This document shows positions 27,939 through 38,200 of a stretch of 64,000 bases of DNA, piece by piece. Each line of letters begins with the position of its first letter. Position 1 is the first letter of the stretch. Origin of the DNA: JANTGF01 sp963750735 (GTDB taxonomy: Bacteria > Bacteroidota > Bacteroidia > Bacteroidales > VadinHA17); NCBI GenBank assembly GCA_963750735.1, contig CAVVRY010000011.1, forward strand, positions 124,001-188,000, read 5' to 3'. Both the position numbers and the translations under genes were made by a program. Below the pieces are notes generated by a model that made no database searches, was not told where the DNA came from, and was given only the letters and a program-made list of their open reading frames with translations.

Positions 27939-29820
27939 TCAGATATCTGCTTTTGAAACTCTTTCATGTTGCTGCAATTTTATTTCTTTCATTAACTTTT
28001 GCCTGTGCTGAAGGTCGAATTTATGAGTCTCCTGTATATTTATCCTACTTTGCATTACAAGCATGGCTTTTTGATTTGCTTCTAAGGCATTATTTTTAAG
28101 ATTTTCCAAATCGTATGACATTACTTTAATGGTATCTAATTTCCGATACTCCTCTGACTTTTTCCAATCTTCAATCGATTTTTGAATTTCCTCCTTCATT
28201 TTTTCCCAATCACTTTCCTTAAATTCGTCCATTTCTTCTTTCAATTTTTCCATGGCAACTTTCATTTCCATCCTTATCTGATCTATATCAATTTGGAGGT
28301 CTTCCTGACTAAAATCCTTAAATTCCTCTGCTGATCTTTTTAGCTCCTCCCTGATTCTTCTCATCTCAATACTATCAGGAAATTCAAATTCATCAATGTG
28401 AAATTCAAAATCACTTAATTTATCCATAGTCTTATCGAAATCAAAGTCAAAATGAATATCCTTAAGATTTTCCTGTACATCTATGAGTGCATCCTGGAGT
28501 TCTTTAATTAATTCATCGTGATCGAAATCAATTTCTACATCATGATCAAAATCCTTATCATGTTCCATTTCTTCTTTTTCCTCAAGGGCCTTTTGCAACT
28601 CCTTCTCACTCTTTTTGCTGGTGCTTTTCTTCTTAGTTGTATCCCGCACAAATATAAAAGATTCAGCTGCCTGATATTCAGGTTCAAACTCCATATTTTC
28701 AGATTGCATTGAGGATGAAAGACCAATATAGTCATTCAAGTATTCTATGGTACTGCCTACTTCAGGAGAAATATGTTCAGCTGGCTTGAAGCTCAAAATA
28801 CCTATTAACATAAGAGCAATAGCTACAATATATATAGGTGATGTAAGTGTCTGATTCTTTCCGGTAATCATTCTTTTGATACGGGAAAGCAAATGTTCCT
28901 TATTATTTGATAATGCCACCATAATATTAGATTTTGTTAAACGAAATTCTTCAATATTTGAAAGTGCTTTGATATAAGTAATTGGTTCATCACAAACTTT
29001 TAATGCCAGATCGTCACTGCAATTTTCTCTTTCAATACGCATTGCTTTTGACAGCCACCATACACCCGGATGAAAAAAGAATATAACTTCTACAACAGAT
29101 TGAAATATATTTACCAGTACATCCAATCTCTTTATATGAGCAAGCTCATGTGCTATAATTGCTTCTACCTGATTTACTGGAATTCCTGAAAGCATTCCTA
29201 TCGGAAATAAGATAACCGGCTTCAGCACTCCAACAACAGATGGAACTGTGATATTTAATGAATAGAAAACGCGCACAGTTTGCTTAATATGCATTTTATT
29301 AATCATTCTATTTACCAAGTCTATAAGTGATATATCAGCTTTAACCCTTCCTTTTCTGGTTTTGAAGTTTAAAAACAGAAATCCCCCGGCAAGCTTAAGT
29401 GCAAGGAATACTACCCCCAATAGCCAACATATAACAACAATATTTGCATCTGGTGTAAAGCTCAATAATTCAGAAGACAACTCCACTATTTTCTCCATTT
29501 AAGGATGAAAACAAATTTTGTTGCTCAATTGTATTGTTCGCAGAAATAAAAATTTCATCAAAATTACCTGTACTGGAAAGTTCCCCAAGGATGTCTGGAG
29601 TAGATAAATACTCAATGAAGGTCAGCCCACTCCAACCAATTATGAAACAAAAACTCAAAAAAGTTATCCCATATCTCAGTCTGGAAGAATTTTTACGAAA
29701 TAGGATCAGCAAGATACTAGAGACCAACACGACAACTGAAATTTGCCAGAAAGAATGCAAAATAGTCCAACTTAATGCCTCTATTAACCTATTTAGTAAG
29801 GGATGATCAAAGAGTGTCAT
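27939..29820 (-). CDS. M56-family (BlaR1-like) peptidase, frameshifted
   Basis: The N-terminal part (MTLFDHPLLNRLIEALSWTI, then LHSFWQISVVVLVSS) has the first membrane helices of the family. After a one-base shift between about 29470 and 29500 it continues through a further helix (IVVICWLLGVVFLALKLAGG) and the zinc site AIIAHELAHIKRLD (HExxH). A helix at FHPGVWWLSK follows, and then a 240-residue acidic coiled-coil tail (DFDHDVEIDFDHDE, LKRSAEEFKDFSQEDLQIDI). The restored protein is about 625 residues. Members sense a signal and cleave the BlaI-type repressor; blaI lies two bases upstream. The long acidic tail in place of a penicillin-binding domain means a beta-lactam is probably not the signal. 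Confidence 0.85.
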
Positions 29821-29822
29821 GA

Positions 29823-30191
29823 TTACTTCGTTTCAAGTTCATTAATTAGTTCTTTAATCTTCTCAAGCTCCTCCTTTGAGGTTGTATGGTTGCCCAGGGT
29901 TTCCATTATCATCTTAGATGCCGATCCTTCAAATGCAGAACTCAACAACTTATTGATTAACTTCTTTTGAGTATCCTTTTTCACAACTTCCGGGTGGTAT
30001 ACATGCGACCTCGCCTCTTCATTACGCTTTACAAGGCCTTTCTCCTTCATAATTTGCATTATTTTCAAGGTAGTGGTGTATCCGGTATCCTTCTCTTTAT
30101 TTAATTGTTCATTTACAAAACGCACCGTACTTGGCCCACATTGCCACAAAACATTTAATATTTCAAGTTCGGAATCAGTAGGATTTGACAT
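29823..30191 (-). CDS. BlaI/MecI/CopY-family repressor
   Basis: 122 residues from ATG 30191 (MSNPTDSELEILNVLWQCGP), chosen because the longer in-frame reading would run through the operators. The winged helix includes STVRFVNEQLNKEKDTGYTT and TLKIMQIMKEKGLVKRNE, and the C-terminus (FEGSASKMIMETLGN) forms the dimerisation and cleavage region. It represses its own operon until cut by the M56 partner. Three overlapping inverted repeats lie at 30207-30246. Confidence 0.93.
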   Translation of the reverse strand: MSNPTDSELEILNVLWQCGPSTVRFVNEQLNKEKDTGYTTTLKIMQIMKEKGLVKRNEEARSHVYHPEVVKKDTQKKLINKLLSSAFEGSASKMIMETLGNHTTSKEELEKIKELINELETK

Positions 30192-30206
30192 AGCATTAAA
30201 CTTTAT

Positions 30207-30246
30207 TACGAAACCTTTCGTATACAAATATACGAACGTTTTCGTA
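30207..30246. promoter_or_regulatory. BlaI-type operator cluster
   Basis: TACGAA-ACCT-TTCGTA (30207-30222) and TACGAA-CGTT-TTCGTA (30231-30246) are identical in their arms and start 24 bp apart. The interval between them forms a third perfect palindrome, TTCGTATA-CAAA-TATACGAA. They sit 16-55 bases upstream of the BlaI-like start codon, so autorepression is the natural reading. Confidence 0.8.
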
Positions 30247-30326
30247 ATTGGCAAGAGTAATTAACATTTTTTAAGAATTTTGTTGAATTTGGGAATATTC
30301 AGGAAGTTTTATCACCTCCGGGGAAA

Positions 30327-31784
30327 CTAATATAGAGGACCGAGTATTCTGGCTAACGATTCTTTGAATTTCTGACTGAACGGTCTTTTTTTCCACGAGG
30401 AAATAAAAACCTGTTGACAGTCTTTCAAGTCTTCTTCAAATAATAGGGTAAGCTCTTCTGTTATTTTTTCATTATAAATTAATGCGTTTACCTCAAAATT
30501 CAGATCAAAGCTTCTATTGTCGAAATTTGCAGTACCAACTGAAGAAAATACTCCATCAACCATCAATACTTTTGAATGGTTAAAACCTTTATGATATAGA
30601 TATACCTGTATACCTGCCTCCAACATTCTCCCAATATAAGAGAATGAATTCCAAAAGGAAACAGTAGAATCAGATTTTGAGGGCAATATGATCTTTACCT
30701 CTACCCCACTCAGCGCCAAAGCATGAAGGGCTGTTCTTACACTTTCGTTGGGTGAAAAATATGGAGTAGAAATATAAACACTTTTTTGAGCCGAACTGAT
30801 AGCAACAAAATAGCTTTGCATAATGGATGCCCAGTCAGAATCAGGCCCACATGCAGTAATTTGAATAAGGTTTGAGTCTTTAATTTGGACTTGAGGGAAG
30901 TATCTTGAATGGTTCCCAATGATCACTTTTGAGATAAAATACCAGTCAACCGAGAATATGGTTTGTAATGAGTGAACAGCCTCCCCTTCTATTCTCAGAT
31001 GAGTATCTCTCCACTTTCCCAATTTTTTTGTTCCATACAAATATTTATCAGCTATATTAATTCCACCTACAAAACCAATCTTACCGTCGATTACAATAAT
31101 CTTTCTATGGTTTCTATAATTTGCTTTGCTGGTTAAATATGGAAGTTGCACCGGCATAAAAGCAAAAACTTCAATTCCTGCATTTTTTAATGATTTGACA
31201 TATTTGCTCCCAATTTTCCAACTACCTACGTCATCATATATTAACCTGACAGTAACACCTTCCTGGACCTTTCTAATTAATACTTCCCTGAATCGTTCCC
31301 CGATCTTATCCGACTCCCATTTATAAAATTCCATATGTATATGGTCGGTTGCTGATTCAATGGCTGAAATAATAGAATCAAATGTTTGTTTTCCGTTGGT
31401 TAAGATTTTAACAGAGTTCAATTCAGTCAGGAGGGCTTTGCTGTTATTCAGTAACAACATCATTATGTTTGATTTGCTCCTTATCTTTTCATTCTGGCCA
31501 GCCATAAAAGCCTTTAAGTCATTTATTTGCTTCTGACTCAGGATTTTTATCCGTTCAAGGTCTTTTAGTTCCTTCCTGGAAAATATCTTTTGTTTCCTGT
31601 AGTATTGTCCAAATAAAATATACAGGAAAATACCCAGTCCCGGGATTAGCAGTACAACCAAAACCCAGGACACTGTTTTTACCGGGTCTCTATTCTCCAA
31701 TATTATGAGCATCATAGTAAACAATGCTGTTAATATCCAGAGAATGGATAATACAAGTGTGATATTTACAATAATGTTACTCAA
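30327..31784 (-). CDS. cls: Cardiolipin synthase (phospholipase D family)
   Basis: 485 residues, the usual length. Two N-terminal membrane helices (VLSILWILTALFTMMLII and TVSWVLVVLLIPGLGIFLYI) precede two HKD domains: HRKIIVIDGKIGFVGGINIA (HxKx4D at about residue 230) and HSKVLMVDGVFSSVGTANFD with the typical FDNRSFDLNFEVN. It condenses phosphatidylglycerol (or PE with PG) into cardiolipin at the inner membrane. Monocistronic with a clear ATG. Confidence 0.95.
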   Translation of the reverse strand: MSNIIVNITLVLSILWILTALFTMMLIILENRDPVKTVSWVLVVLLIPGLGIFLYILFGQYYRKQKIFSRKELKDLERIKILSQKQINDLKAFMAGQNEKIRSKSNIMMLLLNNSKALLTELNSVKILTNGKQTFDSIISAIESATDHIHMEFYKWESDKIGERFREVLIRKVQEGVTVRLIYDDVGSWKIGSKYVKSLKNAGIEVFAFMPVQLPYLTSKANYRNHRKIIVIDGKIGFVGGINIADKYLYGTKKLGKWRDTHLRIEGEAVHSLQTIFSVDWYFISKVIIGNHSRYFPQVQIKDSNLIQITACGPDSDWASIMQSYFVAISSAQKSVYISTPYFSPNESVRTALHALALSGVEVKIILPSKSDSTVSFWNSFSYIGRMLEAGIQVYLYHKGFNHSKVLMVDGVFSSVGTANFDNRSFDLNFEVNALIYNEKITEELTLLFEEDLKDCQQVFISSWKKRPFSQKFKESLARILGPLY

Positions 31785-31900
31785 AATGCTTTACATATTT
31801 TCTTTATGCTAAAAAGAATTTCTCAGATAAAAATACTAAAAACATTCGCTTCAAATGAATCTATTCTAATTTATTTATTGCTTATGAGAAGAAAAAAGAC

Positions 31901-31929
31901 AAAAAAAAGGGCTGACACCAGGCCAGCCC
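31901..31929 (-). terminator. Intrinsic terminator
   Basis: Minus-strand stem GGGCTG ... CAGCCC with a 9-base loop, followed by eight T. It lies 25 bases past the stop of the outer-membrane protein at 31954. Confidence 0.8.
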
Positions 31930-31953
31930 AAATCTTTAAAAGTTAGAATGAAT

Positions 31954-32582
31954 TTAGTCTTTTGAAGATCCAAACATCCATCCAACGCTAATCAGAAACT
32001 GACTTGTTCTCATATCGGTTGGAAAATCAGTGCCGGCTATATTAATATTTTCACCAAGAGCACTTAGATTCCCTTCATATCTTGCATCAATAGTAAGCTT
32101 CTTAAATAAATCAAAACCAATTCCAGCCTGATACCCCCAGGTGGCTCCTTTTACATCAGCCTTAATATCGTCTAAATTAGATGAATGACTAAGGATAATA
32201 CTGGCAGAAGGTCCGGCATTAATTCTGAACGGGCCTAATTTCACACCTACAAGAACGGTACGTCAACCCGATTCATATTAAATGATTTGAGCTCATCACC
32301 TGCTGATGCATTTGGGTCGTTATAAGTATATTTACCGCCAGTGGATGTAAAATAGACCTCTGGCTCAATATATAAAATCGCTAAATTAATTCGAAGAAAT
32401 ACCCCTGCGTGAAATCCCCATTGAGCTTCTGAGGCCTCAGAAAGAATTGCATCTGGACTATTTATGGCATCAAACTTAAAATTCGCAGAATTACCTCCTG
32501 CTTTAACCCCAAATCTTAACAATTGAGCCTGACTAGCAGATACAATTAAAAATAGTGCAAAAATAAAAAGTAGCTTTTTCAT
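31954..32582 (-). CDS. Small outer-membrane beta-barrel protein, frameshifted
   Basis: A signal peptide (LLFIFALFLIVSASQAQ) is followed by strands LLRFGVKAGGNSANF, WGFHAGVFLRINLAILYIEP and the family motif NRVDVPFL. The frame breaks there at about 32248; one added base gives VPFLVGVKLGPFRINAGPSA and continues to GVGWMFG-type last strands (FLISVGWMFGSSKD). The restored protein is about 209 residues, typical of the OmpA-like/porin-family barrels (PorT-like or OMP_b-brl_2). The indel lies in an otherwise perfect reading. Confidence 0.82.
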
Positions 32583-32746
32583 AGTTGTTCAAGTTTGTTA
32601 TTACTTCCCGATCAGTTGGAAAACTATTTTTGTTGACCGGGTTTAGTTTTTTACGTAAACTCCGAAAATTAGTTACTCTTATTAACGCACTATTTACTAT
32701 TAGATTGTATTATTTCCCAATATCTGAGTGAAAATACCTGGAATTA

Positions 32747-33256
32747 CTAGAATACTTTCTCTGCTTTGCCCTCAAAGGAAGAAAGGTCAACAAATTGTAC
32801 AACCTGAATTTTCCAATCGCCCTTTACTTTCTTAAGCATTCGAGTCTCTTTTGATAAAGATTCCTGCGATTCTCCTTTATATTTGTAATGCATTGTTTGG
32901 TTAAACAAAACGAAGGCACTTTCATCACAAATGAGAAAATTAAAATTCGAACGATCCACCTTAATTTCTGTAAAGTCCGTCCAATCAGTTTGAACACTCT
33001 TTTTGTAATAGGGATAAACATTATCCCAACCTAATCTCTCCTGATATCCTTTTACCCCAATACTTATCCTGATAGTATTTTCGTCCTGGATAACGGTTTC
33101 AAGAAGTTTGACAAGATCCTGATTAATATATGCAGAAAACTCTTTTTCAATGACAGCCTTTATGGCTTCCTTTTCTATCATTGGGTCAGTTTCCTTTTGA
33201 GTACATGAAAACATGAGGAATAAAGCAGGGATGAGCAGTAAATAAATTTTTTTCAT
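32747..33256 (-). CDS. Lipoprotein with NTF2/SnoaL-like fold
   Basis: 169 residues from ATG 33256 (MKKIYLLLIPALFLMFSC), with a lipobox Cys at about residue 18. The body begins EKEAIKAVIEKEFSAYINQD and shows the cone fold pattern of nuclear-transport-factor-2-like proteins (ESAFVLFNQTMHYKYKGE, RMLKKVKGDWKIQVVQFVD). Such domains often bind small ligands or act as polyketide-cyclase-like enzymes; no catalytic set is clear. Monocistronic. Confidence 0.8.
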   Translation of the reverse strand: MKKIYLLLIPALFLMFSCTQKETDPMIEKEAIKAVIEKEFSAYINQDLVKLLETVIQDENTIRISIGVKGYQERLGWDNVYPYYKKSVQTDWTDFTEIKVDRSNFNFLICDESAFVLFNQTMHYKYKGESQESLSKETRMLKKVKGDWKIQVVQFVDLSSFEGKAEKVF

Positions 33257-33425
33257 AGCAAACGGGTTTAAAATGGTTAATATATTCAATGAGTCGAACT
33301 ACTTTACTTCTAAGCTCATATCTTGGAAATTTACAAAAAAATTTGCTAATAACAAAGTAGAAATGTGTAATAAGCAATATTTTCTTCAGGCTTTGTAATA
33401 GATTTTCTGGTCTATAAAAATCTTA

Positions 33426-33433
33426 TACCTTTG
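33426..33433 (+). promoter_or_regulatory. Candidate -7 element (TACCTTTG)
   Basis: Matches the Bacteroidota -7 consensus TAnnTTTG, 44 bases upstream of ATG 33477. No well-placed TTG -33 box is evident, so it is a weak call. Confidence 0.35.
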
Positions 33434-33476
33434 AGATATCATTTCAATTCATAATAAACCACAACAATCCATCTGA

Positions 33477-34592
33477 ATGGATACGAATTTCACAATTGTT
33501 GGAGCAGGTGTCATTGGGCTCGCTTTAGCTGCTGAATTGTCGAAAAGCAATGATGCAATTTTTGTCCTTGAAAAAAACCTAAAACCTGGCCAGGAAACAA
33601 GCAGCAGAAATAGTGAAGTCATTCATTCTGGTATTTATTATCCTCATAATTCTTTAAAAGCCAAGTTATGCGTGGAGGGTAAAAATCTTCTTTATGACTA
33701 TTGTGACGTGAATCATATCGACTATAATAAATGTGGCAAACTTATCGTATCCAACACCACCAGAGAGGATGTTCTCCTGGAGGATATTTTGCGAAGGGCT
33801 GCAACTAACGGTGTACCCGATGGGAGGATAATTGAAAAAGAAGAGATTTCTATACTAGAGCCTCATATTTTGGCCCAGAAAGCACTTTATTTTCCTACTA
33901 CAGGTATCATTGACTCCCATGGGCTCATTAAGCAGCTTGAAGCGGATGCAGCAAACAGAGGTGTTGAAATGGTCTATGGCTCAGAGGTCAATGCAATAGA
34001 GCAAATTGATGGTGGCTACCAGGTTACCGTATCAGAACAGGATGGGCCTGGATTTAGCTTTTCAACCAGATACCTGATAAATTGCGCAGGCCTGCATGCT
34101 GAAGAAGTTGCAAGAATTGCAGGGATAAATAAAAAGGAATACTCAATATTTTATTGGAAGGGAGAGTATTTTAATCTGGCCAATGGAAAACACAAACTGA
34201 TTTCAAGACTGGTTTACCCGGTACCTGATAAAAATACTGAAGGATTGGGAATCCATACGACTGTTGATCTTTCCGGTAGAATAAAACTTGGGCCAAATGC
34301 ACTTTATATTGAAGATAAATCACTTGATTATTCGCTTGATAAGAGTCATGCAAAAGAATTTCACCTTTCCGCTTTGAAATATCTTCCTTTCATAGAAGAA
34401 AACGACCTGGTGCCCGATCAGGTTGGTATTCGTCCTAAACTTCAAAAACCCGGCGATGATATACGTGATTTTGAGATTAGAGAAGAAAGTGATTTTGGAT
34501 TTCCTGGATTTATTAACTTAATAGGTATTGAATCTCCTGGCCTAACAGCATGCATAAGTATAGCAAAATATGTTGTGGCATTAATTAAATAA
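33477..34592 (+). CDS. FAD-dependent oxidoreductase, L-2-hydroxyglutarate oxidase (LhgO)-like
   Basis: 371 residues. N-terminal FAD motif FTIVGAGVIGLALAAELS (GxGxxG), then ETSSRNSEVIHSGIYYPHNS, a signature of LhgO-type DAO-family enzymes, and a C-terminal IGIESPGLTACISIAKYV that closes the FAD site. Members oxidise L-2-hydroxyglutarate to 2-oxoglutarate, passing electrons to quinone; related enzymes use other 2-hydroxyacids. The gene below, 17 bases away, is an unrelated NTPase and may share the transcript. Confidence 0.88.
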   Translation: MDTNFTIVGAGVIGLALAAELSKSNDAIFVLEKNLKPGQETSSRNSEVIHSGIYYPHNSLKAKLCVEGKNLLYDYCDVNHIDYNKCGKLIVSNTTREDVLLEDILRRAATNGVPDGRIIEKEEISILEPHILAQKALYFPTTGIIDSHGLIKQLEADAANRGVEMVYGSEVNAIEQIDGGYQVTVSEQDGPGFSFSTRYLINCAGLHAEEVARIAGINKKEYSIFYWKGEYFNLANGKHKLISRLVYPVPDKNTEGLGIHTTVDLSGRIKLGPNALYIEDKSLDYSLDKSHAKEFHLSALKYLPFIEENDLVPDQVGIRPKLQKPGDDIRDFEIREESDFGFPGFINLIGIESPGLTACISIAKYVVALIK

Positions 34593-34609
34593 TCAGTAAA
34601 TTTCTCGGA

Positions 34610-35179
34610 ATGCCTCCCAAAAAGCCAAAATTACATTCCCTTTTGCTGATTACAGGATCTAAAAGGAATATTGGAAAGACCACTTTGGCCTGTAGGGTGA
34701 TTAATTTGCATAGCAAAGAAACAGATCTAACTGCTATTAAAATATCCTCCCATTTCCATGAGAATACACCTGGTTTAAAACTTCTTGCCAAAACAGAGAA
34801 TTTTATTTTGTTTAAGGAACTGAACAGAAACACCAATAAGGATAGCTCCAGAATGTTGAATGCCGGGGCCAAACATGCATTTTATTTTGAAGTAAAAAAG
34901 GGTAAGATCAAGCAGGCATTTAATTTCTTCCTTGAAAATCATGATCCTGGTATGCCAATTATTTGTGAATCAGGCTCTTTAGCACAAATATTTGAGCCAG
35001 GTGTCAGGTTGCATTTAATTACTGTTGAAGGAAAAAATACTGGAGAAGGAATACAAATAGATCCTTCAATAAATCAATATCACCTGATTTATGATAGTGA
35101 AAAGTCTTCCTGGCCTATTATTTCAAAGATTAGTATAAATTGTGGGCACTGGACTATCGATAAAGAAGAACAAGCGTAA
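34610..35179 (+). CDS. P-loop NTPase, MobB-like
   Basis: 189 residues with a Walker A-type loop LLITGSKRNIGKTTLACRVI near residue 10. The following VTALKISSHFH-like segment (LTAIKISSHFHENTPG) and GAKHAFYFEV resemble the molybdopterin-guanine dinucleotide protein B fold, and IICESGSLAQIFEPGVRLHL sits where the Walker B region is expected. No molybdenum genes are nearby, so the assignment to a pathway is open. Probably co-transcribed with the oxidoreductase upstream. Confidence 0.65.
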   Translation: MPPKKPKLHSLLLITGSKRNIGKTTLACRVINLHSKETDLTAIKISSHFHENTPGLKLLAKTENFILFKELNRNTNKDSSRMLNAGAKHAFYFEVKKGKIKQAFNFFLENHDPGMPIICESGSLAQIFEPGVRLHLITVEGKNTGEGIQIDPSINQYHLIYDSEKSSWPIISKISINCGHWTIDKEEQA

Positions 35180-35205
35180 TTTCAAATTGTATCTATCTAT
35201 CTCAT

Positions 35206-38200
35206 TTATACTACCGGAAGGTAGATTGTAAAACAAGTACCACTCCCAGGCTCACTTTCTATCTCAATTACACCATTGTGCGCCGAAATAATGCCGTGTA
35301 CCACAGATAAACCTAAGCCTGTACCTTTTCCAACCTCTTTAGTTGTATAAAATGGTTCAAAAATTCGATCTTTTACCTCCTTTTTTATTCCCATTCCATT
35401 ATCCCGGATAGAAAACCTGATCAGTTTTTCAGTGGTTAAATCGGGATACAACTCCTTAATTTTTACAGTCTTATCAACCATATCGAGTCCAACTTCAATG
35501 ATTCCTTCATTACTATCAACTGCATGACTCGCATTGGTTAGCAAATTCATGAATACCTGCTGCATCTGAGTAGCATCAAGACTAATAGGTCTACACTGAG
35601 TACAGATTGAAGAAATAATTTTTATATCTTCTGGAAGTGATAATCGAAACAGGTTTATTGATTCTGAAAGAAGATTGGCCAGATTTACCGGTTTACTCTC
35701 CGGTTCCATTTTCCTGCTGAAAGTAAGAATCTGATTTATTAGACTTTTAGCTCTATCCATGGCCGATTTCATACTTTCTATATACTCACGAGCATCAGAA
35801 TCTTCAGATAATTCATCTGAAATCATATCGTTGTATCCGATGAGAGTACCCAATATGTTATTGAAATCATGAGCAATTCCACCTGCAAGAGTGCCAATTG
35901 TCTCAAGTTTTTGTGATTGCCTGAGTTGAGCTTCAAGTATATTTTCACGGGTAATATCCTGTTTCACAGCCACAAAATTCATAATATTACCATCATTGTC
36001 CTTAACCGGAGTAATGTTTACTTTTTCTTCGAAAAATTCTCCATTTTTCTTTTTATTTATGATTTTCCCTCTCCATGTTTTACCAGACAATATTGTATTC
36101 CAAAGGTTCTTATAAAATTCTGCATCCTGCTTTCCACTCTTTAGTATACTTGGATTATTGCCAATCGTTTCTTTTTTGGAAAATCCTGAAATTTCCTCGA
36201 AAGCTGAATTCGTGTATTGAATTCTTCCATCGAGGTCGGCAATGATAACTGATTCAGAAAGTTGTTCAATAGCGGTAAGTAGTTTAAAGGTTTCCTCAGC
36301 TGCCTTCTTTTCCTTAGTTCTGTCACTTATCATTAATATTACCCCAGTAATCTCACCTTTCTCATTTTTGATGGTTGTTCCACCAGTGTGCCCCCAGAGA
36401 ACAGCACCATCCTTTCTTAAATAACGCTTCTCCATATCAAGGACAGCAGTTTTTCCCGTTGCAAGGTCTTTAAATGCATCTCTACTCCTTTTCAAATCAT
36501 CGGAATGAGTAAGTATATTTATATCAAGTGTTTTAAACTCTTTCTCTGAATAACCAAACAGTCTCTTGAATGATTTATTAGCCTGAAATCCTGAGCCGTC
36601 TGTACTAATCAAAACCATTGGAAAATGCCCCTCCATAAAAATTGTCCTAAACTTTTCCTCACTTTCGCTTAAGGCCTTTTGAATATTTTTAAGATCCGTA
36701 ATATCATGAAAGGATCCCACTATTTCTTCTGATTTTTCATAGGGATTAAAAACAACATCTGTTTTAGCAAAAACATGTCTAATCTCACCATTCTCCTTTT
36801 GGAGTCGAAAGCTGGTCTCAAAATTTTTCCTATCTCTAACCAATTCAAGGATATTATTTCTTAGAAAATCATGATCATCGGGGTGCACTCGCCTCAGGAA
36901 ACTGGAAATTCCCGGATAAGATTTGGCTTTGTCATATCCGAGTATTTTATAGGTTTCATCCGACCAGAAAATTGATTTTGTCTTTAGATTTACGGCCCAG
37001 GTACCCAGATGCGCAAGGCGTTGCGTTTCCTGCAAGAAATTATCCTGCTGATGCAATTTCTTTTGGGCTTCATACTGTTTCGAGAAATCTCTGAATGCAC
37101 CCTGAATAACGTCTTTTCCTGCGTATTTTAATATTTTACCATGAATCTCTACAGGCACTTTCCTGCCACTTTTTTGTTGGACAAATACTATTTCATCCAT
37201 ATTAAAAGTCTGATTCCATTTCTGCTTGAAAAAAACTTTTTCAACCATGTGATTTCTGACTTTCAGGGTGTAATATTGTGAAATGTGTACCAATAACCTC
37301 AGCTTTACCCCTATCAAAAAGCACTGTTGCAGATTGATTCAAATCAAGAATAAAACCAGTTGATGGATCGGCTAATACAAGTGCATCCGGAGCATCTTCA
37401 AAAATTGCCCTGAATCTCTCTTCACTTTCTCGCAGTAAATTTTCTGATTCTTTTCTAATAGAGATGTCTCTTACCAAAGCTAAAACATAAGATCCTTCAG
37501 CAGAATCAATCAAACTCAAACTTACCTCACAAATAAACTCAGATCCATCCTTTCTTTTATGGAGCCATTCAAAATGACCAGGATTCCCTTTATAAGCTGA
37601 GTTAATTTTCTGCTTTGCATCATTTAAAGAAACTGCACCGTTGGGTTGCTTTTCAGGTGAAAAATCATACGGAGTTTTGCCAATTATATCTGTCATCTCA
37701 CACCTGAACAATTCCAGTGCTTTTGAGTTACAGTCAATAAATGAATCCCCTTCAAGTATTAGTATAGCATCGTTGGCTGATTCATATAAACTCCTAAACC
37801 TGCTCTCACTGCTGCGCAAAGCCTCTTCGTCAATTTTTCGTTTAAGGATTGATGTAACCTGGTCAGCAAATCCAAGAATTCTTGATACTTCATCTTCTGT
37901 GAATGCCGATGATTTTGAAATATCCATAACACCCAAAGGTTTGGATTCAGAAATAAGGGGTACAGATAAAATCGATTTAATATCTAAAGCACTCGCGCCT
38001 TCTGATAATACTGATTGAGATATACTCGGACTTAAAAATTGCTTGAATATTCTATTTACCAGATTTGGAGAATCTGCAAGTTTTGGAAGGCCAGAATCAA
38101 GCACATGCCTGTAATATTCACTCTCATCCAATTCAACTTTCAACTCTTTTAATTGAACACCATATTTTTCATCAAAAAGTCCTAACAATTCAGAGGAAAT

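Noticed and set aside
29470..29820. Separate small membrane protein upstream of the M56 peptidase
   Set aside because: Its sequence is the normal N-terminus of the M56 family and joins the downstream frame with a single-base change.
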